From JACZYA01 sp965247455 (GTDB lineage: Bacteria; Acidobacteriota; Terriglobia; Acidiferrales; 2-02-FULL-67-57): DNA of 64,000 nt. Each line of letters opens with the position of its first letter. Within the stretch, counting starts at the first letter, position 1. The stretch is taken from assembly GCA_965247455.1 (NCBI GenBank), contig CBDFHE010000018.1:682001-746000 (forward strand), in the 5' to 3' direction. Below the pieces are notes generated by a model. That model searched no databases, had not been told where the DNA came from, and worked only from the letters and a program-made list of their open reading frames with translations. The translations under genes and the position numbers were made by a program. This document shows, one piece after another, positions 37,079-46,077 of the stretch.

Positions 37079-38593
37079 CTAGCGGCGGCGGGGGCGGCGT
37101 TTGCGTCGGGCGGAGCGGCGGCGCTTGGCGGCTTTGGAGGCTCGGTTCGCATTGGAGGAATTTCCGGTGCGGACGGCCACGCGGGGCTCTTCCTTGCGCG
37201 CTTTGGCGGCGGCCAGTTTCTGCCGGCGGGTACGGGCCCAGCCGGGCTTGGTAACCTGGCGACCGCGAGCAAGGGCGAGCGCGCCAGCGGCCACGTTATC
37301 GGTGACGGTGGAGCCGGCGGCGACGTAGGCGCCGCGACCGACCCGGACCGGCGCCACCAACTCGGTGCCGCTGCCGATGAAGACGTTGTCCCCGATGCGG
37401 GTGGGGTTTTTGTTGACGCCGTCGTAGTTACAGGTGATGGTGCCGGCGCCGATGTTGGTGCCGCGGCCTACCGTAGCATCGCCCAGGTAGGTGAGGTGCT
37501 GGGCTTTGGTGCCTTCGCCCACGACCGATTTTTTTACTTCCACATAGTTGCCGATGCGGGCGCCCTTGCGGATGTCGGCCCCATCGCGCAGGTGGGCGAA
37601 GGGCCCGACGGAAACGCCCGGCCCGAGGCGACTGTTGAGCACCAGCGAATGCGAGCGGACGGTAACGCCGTCGGCGAGCCGCGCGTTGAGCAGAATGCTG
37701 TGGGCGCCGACGTGACAGCGGCGACCGATGCGGGTCCGGCCGCGCAACTCCACCCCGGCTTCGACGATGGTATCGGGCCCGATGGAAACGTCGGGGTCAA
37801 TGGCCTGCGTCTCCGGCTGGTAGAGGGTGACGCCGGAAGCCATCAGGGCCTCGGCCTTGCGCCGGCGAAGAACGGTGTCCACGCGGGCCAGCTCGGCCAG
37901 GGTGTTGACGCCCAGCACTACCTCCGGGCTCGACACCTTGTAGGCGGCCACCGCGTGCCCGTCGCGCCGCAAGAGACTGATGACGTCGGTGAGGTAGTAC
38001 TCGCGATGGACATTTGTGCGGCCCAGCCGGCCGAGCCAGGGCGCCACCGCGGTCCGCTCAAAACAGTAGATGCTGGCATTGACCTCGCGCAGGCCGAGCT
38101 GGTCGGGCTGGAGGGCGGCCTGCTCCACGATGGCGTCCACCAGGGTGGAGGAGCCGCGAACGATGCGACCGTAGCCGCGCGGGTCGTCGAGCTCAGCCGT
38201 GAGCAGGGTGGTGGCAGCGCCGGCGTTCGCGTGAGCTCTGAGCAGAGCGCGGAGGGCCTCGGTGCGGATGAGCGGCGCATCGCCGGGCAAGACAAGCACC
38301 CGCGTGACACGGCGCGGCAAAGCCTTGAACGCCGTGGCCACAGCGTGCCCGGTGCCGAGTTGGGGCCGTTGCAGCACCGCGCGCGCCCCGAGCGATTCGG
38401 CCAGCCCACGTACTTCATCCGCCTGATGGCCCACCACCACCCACGCACCCGCCGAGCGCAGCGGCTTGAGCGCGCGCAGGACGTGAGCCAGCAGCGGCAA
38501 CCCGCCCGCCTGGTGCAGCACTTTAGCCCGGCTGGACTTCAGCCGGGTTCCCTTTCCCGCAGCCAGCACCACCAAAGCGAGTTCAGAAGGCAT
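37079..38593 (-). CDS. glmU: Bifunctional UDP-GlcNAc pyrophosphorylase / GlcN-1-P acetyltransferase
   Basis: 504 aa. The N-terminal domain (LALVVLAAGKGTRLKSSRAKVL, then PQLGTGHAVATAF) makes UDP-GlcNAc. The C-terminal left-handed beta-helix (GPDTIVEAGVELRGRTRIG, KSVVGEGTKAQHLTYLGDA, NIGAGTITCNYDGVNK) acetylates glucosamine-1-phosphate. Both activities feed peptidoglycan and LPS. After about residue 450 there is an unusual tail of some 50 residues rich in Arg and Lys, ending SKAAKRRRSARRKRRPRRR, not normally found in GlmU. Start ATG at 38593. Confidence 0.95.
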   Translation of the reverse strand: MPSELALVVLAAGKGTRLKSSRAKVLHQAGGLPLLAHVLRALKPLRSAGAWVVVGHQADEVRGLAESLGARAVLQRPQLGTGHAVATAFKALPRRVTRVLVLPGDAPLIRTEALRALLRAHANAGAATTLLTAELDDPRGYGRIVRGSSTLVDAIVEQAALQPDQLGLREVNASIYCFERTAVAPWLGRLGRTNVHREYYLTDVISLLRRDGHAVAAYKVSSPEVVLGVNTLAELARVDTVLRRRKAEALMASGVTLYQPETQAIDPDVSIGPDTIVEAGVELRGRTRIGRRCHVGAHSILLNARLADGVTVRSHSLVLNSRLGPGVSVGPFAHLRDGADIRKGARIGNYVEVKKSVVGEGTKAQHLTYLGDATVGRGTNIGAGTITCNYDGVNKNPTRIGDNVFIGSGTELVAPVRVGRGAYVAAGSTVTDNVAAGALALARGRQVTKPGWARTRRQKLAAAKARKEEPRVAVRTGNSSNANRASKAAKRRRSARRKRRPRRR

Positions 38594-38678
38594 ACCCACC
38601 TACCTCGAAGTTCCACTCATGAAAACACAGTGCGCAAAGAAACGGCCCGGTGAATTCCAATGTCCAGCGGGGTACGGA

Positions 38679-39407
38679 TCAGGTGTACAACTCTCTGGCC
38701 CGTGGGGTGGCCAGCCGATTCGGGTAGAGAAGTTCCTGAAAACGCGGATCATCCTGCAAGTAGGCAAAGTCACTATCGTGGCGCGCGTGGTAGCGGTTTT
38801 CCGGGCGCAGCTTGATGGCGAGGTCCAGATGCTGCAAGGCCTCCTCGGGCTCATCGAGCAGAGCCGCGACCGAGGCCAGAGCATAGAAGACGTGATCCCC
38901 CTTGGGGGCGAGCTTGCGCGCTTTCTCCAGGTGCGTGCGCGCCTGGTCGTAGTTGCCCAGGTTGATCTGGGAAACAGCGTAGTGGTAGTGGTCGTCGGCG
39001 GTGCGCAGACGAAGCGGCTCGGCCCGCTGCAAGCGTTGCTCGCACATCGCCAGGTGGACACGAGCGCGCTCGGCCAACTCGCGGCTGTATCCCACCACGA
39101 CTTTCTCGAAAACGGCCTTGGCCCGGCGATAGCTCTGCTTGTTGAACTGCCGCATGGCTTCTTCGTACTGCCTCATCGCCTGGGCCACCCGCGGGTCAAC
39201 AACCTTCTTGAGCCCCTTAGCCTTTTGGACCCTCTTGGCCTTCTTGGCCTTTTTGAGTCTCTTGCGCCCTTTCGCCCCAGGATGCGCCGGTCGCACGCGA
39301 CGCCCAGCCTTCGCTGCCCGGCGTGAGCGAGATCGCGCAGCCTCGCGGCGAACGGCTTTCACAGCCCGCTTAGGCTTGCCTCGCTTGGCTCTTTTCTTCT
39401 TAGCCAT
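38679..39407 (-). CDS. TPR protein with Lys/Arg-rich N-terminus
   Basis: 242 aa. Residues 1-70 are a histone-H1-like run of Lys, Arg and Ala (KKKRAKRGKPKRAVKAVRRE), then three or four tetratricopeptide units: QYEEAMRQFNKQSYRRAKAV, DDHYHYAVSQINLGNYDQAR, VFYALASVAALLDEPEEALQ. TPR parts bind proteins; the basic head could bind nucleic acid or polyanions. It starts at 39407 and is followed leftward by glmU after 85 nt. The similar basic tail of GlmU on the adjacent gene is curious. Confidence 0.8.
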   Translation of the reverse strand: MAKKKRAKRGKPKRAVKAVRREAARSRSRRAAKAGRRVRPAHPGAKGRKRLKKAKKAKRVQKAKGLKKVVDPRVAQAMRQYEEAMRQFNKQSYRRAKAVFEKVVVGYSRELAERARVHLAMCEQRLQRAEPLRLRTADDHYHYAVSQINLGNYDQARTHLEKARKLAPKGDHVFYALASVAALLDEPEEALQHLDLAIKLRPENRYHARHDSDFAYLQDDPRFQELLYPNRLATPRARELYT

Positions 39408-39638
39408 CGGAAAAAACCTAGCCTAACTTATAACAAGTCCAGCAGATCAAGTCAATTGCAGCTAGTACCAAAAGTGCCACCTGGATTGACAATATACGTC
39501 ACAAGTATGACATTTTATGTCTCTGTGTAACTAGCAGATTTAATAAATCTTATTTGAAATGGACGGCAGGCAACAGCTCGCTCAGAAGCGATTCAAACTC
39601 TGAACTCTTTCTGCCGATTAAAGGGTTGGAAGTATGGT
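39408..39638. other. AT-rich non-coding region
   Basis: AT-rich compared with its surroundings. It includes TTGACAATATACGTCACAAG and TATGACATTTTATG, with GTCA/TGAC half-sites about 10 bp apart, which might be a promoter or operator reading rightward. No gene seen. Confidence 0.4.
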
Positions 39639-39812
39639 AGTGGGCTAGTTTCGTGATGTTGATTTTCCGCTGAGCCCAGCGGCCTGCCTGCCCGTCCTAG
39701 GCGGGCAAGCGGTAGGCAGGCACCTGCCGCCGGGTGGATAAGCAGCACAAACACCCCGTGGCAGGTGCCACGGGGCTCTGCGCGAGCTTCTCATTTTCAA
39801 AAGAGACCCACT
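39639..39812. repeat. Dispersed repeat R, copy b
   Basis: Tips AGTGGG and CCCACT. Same order of hairpins as at 12987 and 57806. Here the GCCTGCCTGC/GGTAGGCAGG hairpin carries a 19-bp insertion (39692-39710), while the CCCCGTGGCA-GG-TGCCACGGGG hairpin is uninterrupted. Confidence 0.85.
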
Positions 39813-39859
39813 CCGGAAGTACAGGCTTGGTTGCCGCCTTTACAGGGCTATGCTATAAA

Positions 39860-41529
39860 CCCGGATTTCCGATTTGGCTGTGGTACCGTATCGCCAGGAC
39901 CAGTCGCTGCGCCTTGAGTTTTGGGGCTCCGACGTAAGGAACCACACTACGGAGGGTGACACCCGGTGGGTGAATTACAACACGAGCCATTCCAGTTCGC
40001 GTTCAACGGCTTCTTGAAAGTCGCGTTCCAGGGATCGCGCGTCACTTCTGACGCTGGCCTCATTCTGGTGCGCGAGTTGGATGAACGTCTGGGGCTGGAG
40101 ACACTCATTGCCGAGCACCTGAGCGATTCCCGACAGGGGATGAACACCCAGTTCAGCGTGGTGGATCTCCTGCGGCAGTCGGTCTACAGTCGCCTCGCGG
40201 GCTACGAAGATCTCAACGACGCGGGGCGCGTGTCGGCAGACCCAACATTTCGTCTCATCGGGTCGCCAAAGCGCTGGGACCGGGGTGCGGCGCTGACATC
40301 GACGCTGCATTGGTTCGAGACAGAGCTGCTGACCCACGAGGAGAATCTCGTCGGGTTGAGGGCCGTGAACCGGGAGGTGCTTGCACAGGCCGAGATGGCG
40401 ACGCGCGCCGACCGGATCGTGCTCGACATGGATTCGAGCGAGAGCCCGGTGCATGGGGCGCAGGAAGGGAGCGCCTATAACGGGCACTTCGAGTCCGTCT
40501 GCTACCACCCGCTGTTTCTGTTCACCGAGCATGGGGACTGCCTCGCCGCCACGCTGCGGCCAGGCAACGTGCATAGCGCCGACGACTGGGACGACCTGCT
40601 CGTACCGGAGATTGACCGGCAGCAGGTGGAGGGCAAGCGCGTAGCGTTCCGCGCAGACGCCGCGTTCGCGAAGCCCGAGATCTACGACGCGCTCGAGCAG
40701 CGCGACGTGGACTATGCCATTCGCATGCCGGCGAACAAGAGCTTGGAGCTGGAAATCGAAGACATCCTCTTTCGTCCGCCGGGACGGCCGAGCTGCAAGC
40801 CCTTGGTGCGCTACCAGAGTTTCCGCTATCAGGCCAAGAGCTGGACCACGCCCAGACGGATCGTCGCCAAGGTGGAGCACCACCAAGGTGAGCTGTTCCC
40901 TCGCGTCGGCTTCATCGTGACCAACATGGCCCTCCCGAGCCGCTCGGTCGTGCGGTTTTACAACAAGCGCGGTACGGCGGAGCAATGGATCAAGGAAGGC
41001 AAGCAGGCCACCCACTGGACGCGGCTGTCGTGCCATCGTTTCCGGGCGAACGAGGTGCGCCTGCAACTGAGCGTCCTGGCCTACAATCTGGGCAACTTGT
41101 GGCGCAGACTGGTCCTTCCGCTGCGGGTCAAGCGCTGGTCGCTCACGAGTCTCCAGCAGCGACTGGTGAAAACTGGGGGCCGGCTGGTGAAGCATGCGCG
41201 GTACTACTGGCTTCTGCTGGCGGAAGGGCATCTCACGCGGCGGCTGTTCGGCGACATGCTGCGGAGGATCTGGGCGCTACCCGTGCCGGCAGGCTGACGC
41301 GCGGCCTGAAGTGCAACGAAGCCCGCCCGGCGATGACACGGGGCACACGTGTGGAGCGGTGTCTGAGAAATGCCCGAAAAGCAGGGGTTCCAGTCGGTCG
41401 CACGTCGGCGCGGGCTCAGATGAAGGCCTTTGAAGCTGAGCGATTGTGCGACGATCGAAGTTTTTGTGCGATCGGCGGCGATCGGGTGTATAAACGTGCC
41501 ATCAGGGGCAGGCAAAACGGAAATCCCGG
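39860..41529 (+). mobile_element. IS1380-family insertion sequence, copy 3
   Basis: 1670 bp, same ends. Flanks ATAAA (left) and ATTGA (right) do not match. It shares with copy 5 a silent change (ATT instead of ATC in ...CTCATTGCCGAG), so copies 3 and 5 form one sub-lineage. Confidence 0.95.
39966..41297 (+). CDS. IS1380-family transposase (copy 3)
   Basis: 443 aa, identical in sequence to the copy 1 protein. Full length with GTG start. Confidence 0.95.
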   Translation: MGELQHEPFQFAFNGFLKVAFQGSRVTSDAGLILVRELDERLGLETLIAEHLSDSRQGMNTQFSVVDLLRQSVYSRLAGYEDLNDAGRVSADPTFRLIGSPKRWDRGAALTSTLHWFETELLTHEENLVGLRAVNREVLAQAEMATRADRIVLDMDSSESPVHGAQEGSAYNGHFESVCYHPLFLFTEHGDCLAATLRPGNVHSADDWDDLLVPEIDRQQVEGKRVAFRADAAFAKPEIYDALEQRDVDYAIRMPANKSLELEIEDILFRPPGRPSCKPLVRYQSFRYQAKSWTTPRRIVAKVEHHQGELFPRVGFIVTNMALPSRSVVRFYNKRGTAEQWIKEGKQATHWTRLSCHRFRANEVRLQLSVLAYNLGNLWRRLVLPLRVKRWSLTSLQQRLVKTGGRLVKHARYYWLLLAEGHLTRRLFGDMLRRIWALPVPAG

Positions 41530-41652
41530 ATTGATCGGGTACTGGAGATCATCGAGGGCCTGGACAATTTCGGTACTCCTGTGCGAAAAGAGGAAGTCCG
41601 CCAGGTGTAGCGCCGGGCTCGCCAAATCTATGCCGGGCTAGCTGAAGAGTAG
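41530..41652 (+). pseudogene. C-terminal gene fragment beside IS1380 copy 3
   Basis: The frame open from the IS edge reads IDRVLEIIEGLDNFGTPVRK, EEVRQV, a TAG at 41608-41610, then RRARQIYAGLAEE and a second TAG in the same frame. It looks like the end of a real helical protein with one nonsense change. The family is unknown; the N-terminal part is missing. Confidence 0.45.
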
Positions 41653-41734
41653 GGATCAGCGGATGCCCCGGAAGAGAGCGGAGCGAGCTAACCTGCAGTT
41701 CGAAGTTTTTGCCTCTTAGGAAGGGAGGGCGACA

Positions 41735-42110
41735 TTGAACTCCCAAATCTTTCGTTTCTTACTATTTTGGGGTTTGTTCCTTGTCCTTGGTTCTACTGCC
41801 GCACAAGTTCCCACTGCTTACCACCAGATTTTGTCCCCGGCTGGGCAGATGTACATGGAAAGCATTTACTTGCCAGCGGTGACCACAGGGCCGTGGGCTC
41901 CGGCTTGGTCGCCTGATGGGCAAGAGATCGCATTTTCCCTGCAGGGCAGCTTGTGGAAGGTTCCCGCCCGGGGAGGAGAGGCGGTCCAAATTACTTCTGG
42001 TCCACACTATGACTCGGAACCTGCTTGGTCGCCCGACGGGCGGCAGATTGCTTTTACTCGGGACACAGGACATACGCTGGAGATATCGGATAAAGGCGGT
42101 TCAAATTACC
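41735..42110 (+). pseudogene. Secreted PD40/TolB-like propeller protein, truncated
   Basis: Starts at TTG 41735 after AGGGAGGGCG. A signal peptide (LLFWGLFLVLGSTAAQ) and two propeller repeats are present: WAPAWSPDGQEIAFSLQGSL and SEPAWSPDGRQIAFTRDTG. The repeat pattern stops after LEIS and the frame runs on, out of register, into the GTPase gene. A full protein of this type has several hundred more residues, so most of it was deleted. Confidence 0.7.
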
Positions 42111-42126
42111 TGTTTGAAAGGTATCC

Positions 42127-42711
42127 GTGTCTTTCATCAACTTCGCCGCCAGAGAGATCAACTGCAAGATCGTGTACTACGGGCCTGGCCTGGGGGGCAA
42201 GACGGCCAACCTGCAGTGGATTTACGACAACACTACCCAGACCCAGAAGGGCAAGATGATCTCGCTGGCGACGGAGACCGACCGCACCCTGTTCTTCGAC
42301 TTCCTGCCGCTGGATTTGGGCACAGTGCGCGGCTTCCGCACCCGTTTCCACCTCTACACCGTCCCCGGGCAGGTGTTCTATGACGCCAGCCGCAAACTGA
42401 TTCTGAAAGGAGTTGACGGCGTCGTTTTCGTCGCCGACTCGCAAGAAGAGCGCCTGGATGCCAACCTGGAGACACTGGAAAACCTGCAAGAAAACTTGCA
42501 AGAGCACGGCTTCGACTTCCAGTCCATACCTTACGCGCTCCAGCTCAACAAGCGCGACTTGCCCAGCATCCTTCCGGTGGAGGAACTCGCCAAGGAGATT
42601 CAGGTCAAAGGCGAGCCGGTCATCGAGGGAATCGCCATTCAGGGCGTGGGCGTGTTCGAGACTCTGCGCGAAGTCGCCAAGCAGGTTCTGACCGAGCTCA
42701 AGAAGGATTAG
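42127..42711 (+). CDS. mglA: MglA-like Ras-family GTPase
   Basis: 194 aa cytoplasmic small GTPase controlling polarity and gliding or other surface events. P-loop GPGLGGKT (19-26), switch II TVPGQVFYDASRKLIL, base-binding LNKRDLPS. The TVPGQ and SFINFAAREINCKIVYYG openings are typical of bacterial MglA. Start GTG 42127 with GAAAGG 5 nt upstream. No MglB (roadblock) gene is adjacent; the upstream DNA is a truncated unrelated gene, so its usual neighbour may have been deleted. Confidence 0.92.
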   Translation: MSFINFAAREINCKIVYYGPGLGGKTANLQWIYDNTTQTQKGKMISLATETDRTLFFDFLPLDLGTVRGFRTRFHLYTVPGQVFYDASRKLILKGVDGVVFVADSQEERLDANLETLENLQENLQEHGFDFQSIPYALQLNKRDLPSILPVEELAKEIQVKGEPVIEGIAIQGVGVFETLREVAKQVLTELKKD

Positions 42712-42834
42712 CCCTTCACTTCCCACCTCCCAGCCAACCTTTCTCCAAGGTAACCCGCTCAGGGCTGGCCCGCCGAAACCCCCGCGGCATCTCCCCTTGG
42801 CTCGGCCCTGGCAGGCTGCGCTACAATGCTGCTG

Positions 42835-43554
42835 ATGAAAGCGCGAGTGCCGCACCGCTGGGACGTCTCCCCTCGGGAAGCCGCTGCTCTCCAGGTGGAG
42901 TTGCGCCACCGCACGAAGCGGCAAAACGACCTGGGCACTGTCCGCACGGTCGCCGGGGCCGACATCTCCCTCGACAAAGACCGGAACATGGGCTACGCCG
43001 GCGTGATCGTCTATTCCTTTCCCGACCTGCGCGAAGTGGAACGCGTCTCAGCCGAGCGCCGCCTGGCCTTCCCCTACATCCCCGGCCTGCTGACTTTCCG
43101 CGAAGGCCCGGTGCTGCTGGAAGCCTTCAGCCGCCTACGCACCACGCCTGACCTGCTGCTGTTCGACGCCCACGGCTATTCCCACCCACGCCGCTTCGGC
43201 CTGGCCTCCCACCTCTCCGTTGTGCTCGGCCAGCCCGGCATAGGCGTGGTCAAATCTCGCCTGATCGGCGACCACCAGGACCCGCCCGACCGCGTCGGGG
43301 CCTGGACTCCGCTGGTGGACGGCGAGGAAGTCATCAGGGCCGTCATCCGCACCCGGGTCGGCGTGCATCCCATCTTCGTCTCCATCAGGCACCGCATTGA
43401 TCTCGAAACCGCCATTCGACTCGCCCTGGCCTGCACCGACGGCTTTCGCATCCCCAAGCCTACTCGCGAAGCCGACCGCTACGTCGCTCAACTCAAGCGC
43501 GGCCTCGCTCCCGATCAGATACCATCGCCTTCTCGCCAATCTTCGCTTTTCTAA
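42835..43554 (+). CDS. nfi: Endonuclease V
   Basis: 239 aa. Cleaves DNA or RNA near deaminated bases such as inosine. Hallmarks: VAGADISLDKDRNMGYAGVI (metal-binding Asp), RRLAFPYIPGLLTFREGPVLLEAF (PYIPG wedge), PDLLLFDAHGYSHPRRFGLASHLSVVLG (second Asp, H-P-R) and GVVKSRLIG. The C-terminal region has the conserved RHRIDLETAIRLAL. ATG at 42835 fits the family N-terminus; an ATG three codons earlier is possible. Confidence 0.95.
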   Translation: MKARVPHRWDVSPREAAALQVELRHRTKRQNDLGTVRTVAGADISLDKDRNMGYAGVIVYSFPDLREVERVSAERRLAFPYIPGLLTFREGPVLLEAFSRLRTTPDLLLFDAHGYSHPRRFGLASHLSVVLGQPGIGVVKSRLIGDHQDPPDRVGAWTPLVDGEEVIRAVIRTRVGVHPIFVSIRHRIDLETAIRLALACTDGFRIPKPTREADRYVAQLKRGLAPDQIPSPSRQSSLF

Positions 43555-43736
43555 CAAGTCCTGAACCGAGCGGTAGCCGGAGGCAGAAATGCCAGCTACT
43601 GGATTTTTCTTGCTACCGGTGGGGCAGACATTCTTGTCTGCCGAGAGTCAATTACAGGCCAGCAAGGCAGGCAAACAAACCAGCGAAGAAGCCTGCGGCT
43701 TCGCCGCTGCTACTCCCCCCTGGTAGTGGGTGGGGC

Positions 43737-43765
43737 TTGGCCGGTGTTTCCGCCGGTGCTAGAAT
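43737..43765 (+). promoter_or_regulatory. Promoter of tRNA-Asn
   Basis: TTGGCC (43737-43742), 17-bp spacer, TAGAAT (43760-43765), 15 nt before the tRNA 5' end. Confidence 0.6.
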
Positions 43766-43780
43766 CTATGCTCCGCCCGC

Positions 43781-43855
43781 TCCCCGGTAGCTCAATGGTA
43801 GAGCATTCGGCTGTTAACCGAAGGGTTGCAAGTTCGAGTCTTGCCCGGGGAGCCA
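43781..43855 (+). tRNA. tRNA-Asn (GTT)
   Basis: Acceptor TCCCCGG pairs with CCGGGGA; D-arm GCTC...GAGC; anticodon arm TTCGG-CTGTTAA-CCGAA with anticodon GTT; T-arm GCAAG-TTCGAGT-CTTGC; discriminator G and encoded CCA. A hydrophobic-looking antisense frame here is an artefact. Confidence 0.98.
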
Positions 43856-43895
43856 AAATCATAACCGCGAACTTTTGCGGTCTGTTAGTTAACGC

Positions 43896-43927
43896 AAGAC
43901 CCCGACGGACGGCCCCGTCGGGGTCTT
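43896..43927 (+). terminator. Terminator-like hairpin after tRNA-Asn
   Basis: AAGACCCCGACGG and CCGTCGGGGTCTT form a 13-bp stem. There is no long T-run after it, so termination strength is uncertain. The rest of 43928-44167 holds nothing recognisable. Confidence 0.6.
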
Positions 43928-44167
43928 GTCGTATCTGGCGCTTTTCCAATCACTTGCGCCGACCTACACATTCTTTCCGATTCTCCGGTTCGTAAACTGA
44001 CGCACGGGGTAGCGCGGGCAACCATGGGGGTTGCGCACGCCCCCCCAAGATATCGTTTACGGATTCTCCCATTCTCCATTTAACATCCCGCTTTATTTAA
44101 CGGCCCGGTTGCACGCGGACCACCGACAGTGACACTTTTCCACTCGCTCCGGTAAGTATCTATATAG

Positions 44168-45837
44168 CCGGGATTTCCGTTTTGCCTGCCCCTGATGGCA
44201 CGTTTATACACCCGATCGCCGCCGATCGCACAAAAACTTCGATCGTCGCACAATCGCTCAGCTTCAAAGGCCTTCATCTGAGCCCGCGCCGACGTGCGAC
44301 CGACTGGAACCCCTGCTTTTCGGGCATTTCTCAGACACCGCTCCACACGTGTGCCCCGTGTCATCGCCGGGCGGGCTTCGTTGCACTTCAGGCCGCGCGT
44401 CAGCCTGCCGGCACGGGTAGCGCCCAGATCCTCCGCAGCATGTCGCCGAACAGCCGCCGCGTGAGATGCCCTTCCGCCAGCAGAAGCCAGTAGTACCGCG
44501 CATGCTTCACCAGCCGGCCCCCAGTTTTCACCAGTCGCTGCTGGAGACTCGTGAGCGACCAGCGCTTGACCCGCAGCGGAAGGACCAGTCTGCGCCACAA
44601 GTTGCCCAGATTGTAGGCCAGGACGCTCAGTTGCAGGCGCACCTCGTTCGCCCGGAAACGATGGCACGACAGCCGCGTCCAGTGGGTGGCCTGCTTGCCT
44701 TCCTTGATCCATTGCTCCGCCGTACCGCGCTTGTTGTAAAACCGCACGACCGAGCGGCTCGGGAGGGCCATGTTGGTCACGATGAAGCCGACGCGAGGGA
44801 ACAGCTCACCTTGGTGGTGCTCCACCTTGGCGACGATCCGTCTGGGCGTGGTCCAGCTCTTGGCCTGATAGCGGAAACTCTGGTAGCGCACCAAGGGCTT
44901 GCAGCTCGGCCGTCCCGGCGGACGAAAGAGGATGTCTTCGATTTCCAGCTCCAAGCTCTTGTTCGCCGGCATGCGAATGGCATAGTCCACGTCGCGCTGC
45001 TCGAGCGCGTCGTAGATCTCGGGCTTCGCGAACGCGGCGTCTGCGCGGAACGCTACGCGCTTGCCCTCCACCTGCTGCCGGTCAATCTCCGGTACGAGCA
45101 GGTCGTCCCAGTCGTCGGCGCTATGCACGTTGCCTGGCCGCAGCGTGGCGGCGAGGCAGTCCCCATGCTCGGTGAACAGAAACAGCGGGTGGTAGCAGAC
45201 GGACTCGAAGTGCCCGTTATAGGCGCTCCCTTCCTGCGCCCCATGCACCGGGCTCTCGCTCGAATCCATGTCGAGCACGATCCGGTCGGCGCGCGTCGCC
45301 ATCTCGGCCTGTGCAAGCACCTCCCGGTTCACGGCCCTCAACCCGACGAGATTCTCCTCGTGGGTCAGCAGCTCTGTCTCGAACCAATGCAGCGTCGATG
45401 TCAGCGCCGCACCCCGGTCCCAGCGCTTTGGCGACCCGATGAGACGAAATGTTGGGTCTGCCGACACGCGCCCCGCGTCGTTGAGATCTTCGTAGCCCGC
45501 GAGGCGACTGTAGACCGACTGCCGCAGGAGATCCACCACGCTGAACTGGGTGTTCATCCCCTGTCGGGAATCGCTCAGGTGCTCGGCGATGAGTGTCTCC
45601 AGCCCCAGACGTTCATCCAACTCGCGCACCAGAATGAGGCCAGCGTCAGAAGTGACGCGCGATCCCTGGAACGCGACTTTCAAGAAGCCGTTGAACGCGA
45701 ACCGGAATGGCTCGTGTTGTAATTCACCCACCGGGTGTCACCCTCCGTAGTGTGGTTCCTTACGTCGGAGCCCCAAAACTCAAGGCGCAGCGACTGGTCC
45801 TGGCGATACGGTACCACAGCCAAATCGGAAATCCGGG
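44168..45837 (-). mobile_element. IS1380-family insertion sequence, copy 4
   Basis: 1670 bp, same ends. Flanks TATAG (44163-44167) and TTTAG (45838-45842) match in 4 of 5 positions, so this could be a target duplication with one later change. Confidence 0.95.
44400..45731 (-). CDS. IS1380-family transposase (copy 4)
   Basis: 443 aa, differs from copy 1 by Arg for Gln near the N-terminus (HEPFRFAFNG). Full length. Confidence 0.95.
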   Translation of the reverse strand: MGELQHEPFRFAFNGFLKVAFQGSRVTSDAGLILVRELDERLGLETLIAEHLSDSRQGMNTQFSVVDLLRQSVYSRLAGYEDLNDAGRVSADPTFRLIGSPKRWDRGAALTSTLHWFETELLTHEENLVGLRAVNREVLAQAEMATRADRIVLDMDSSESPVHGAQEGSAYNGHFESVCYHPLFLFTEHGDCLAATLRPGNVHSADDWDDLLVPEIDRQQVEGKRVAFRADAAFAKPEIYDALEQRDVDYAIRMPANKSLELEIEDILFRPPGRPSCKPLVRYQSFRYQAKSWTTPRRIVAKVEHHQGELFPRVGFIVTNMALPSRSVVRFYNKRGTAEQWIKEGKQATHWTRLSCHRFRANEVRLQLSVLAYNLGNLWRRLVLPLRVKRWSLTSLQQRLVKTGGRLVKHARYYWLLLAEGHLTRRLFGDMLRRIWALPVPAG

Positions 45838-45960
45838 TTTAGGAGATTCTGGCCGAGCACGGCGTGCCCGCGACCGTGTATCGCATCCCGGCCAACTTTC
45901 CCCCGGCGGAATCGCAGGCGCGGACCTTCGCCGGCATGGGCACGCCCGCTTCACCTACAA
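45838..45960 (+). pseudogene. Possible coding remnant beside IS1380 copy 4
   Basis: A frame from 45843 reads EILAEHGVPATVYRIPANFP, PAESQARTFAGMGT, with protein-like composition and no start. The opposite strand is also open. Unassigned. The region up to 46077 is otherwise empty apart from the ribosome-binding site of rmlA. Confidence 0.3.
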
Positions 45961-46077
45961 TTCTCACCCTACCCTCTCACTCGATGGAGAAGAACGGCTC
46001 TCCATCCAGTTGTGCATTGACAGGGCATGACCGAGCAAATAGGATTGCGGCACAATCATTCTGTTCGAGGGAGATAC

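Noticed and set aside
43710..43949. ORF on the minus strand across tRNA-Asn
   Set aside because: It is the reverse of a tRNA gene; such frames (PRARLELATLRL type) are known false calls.
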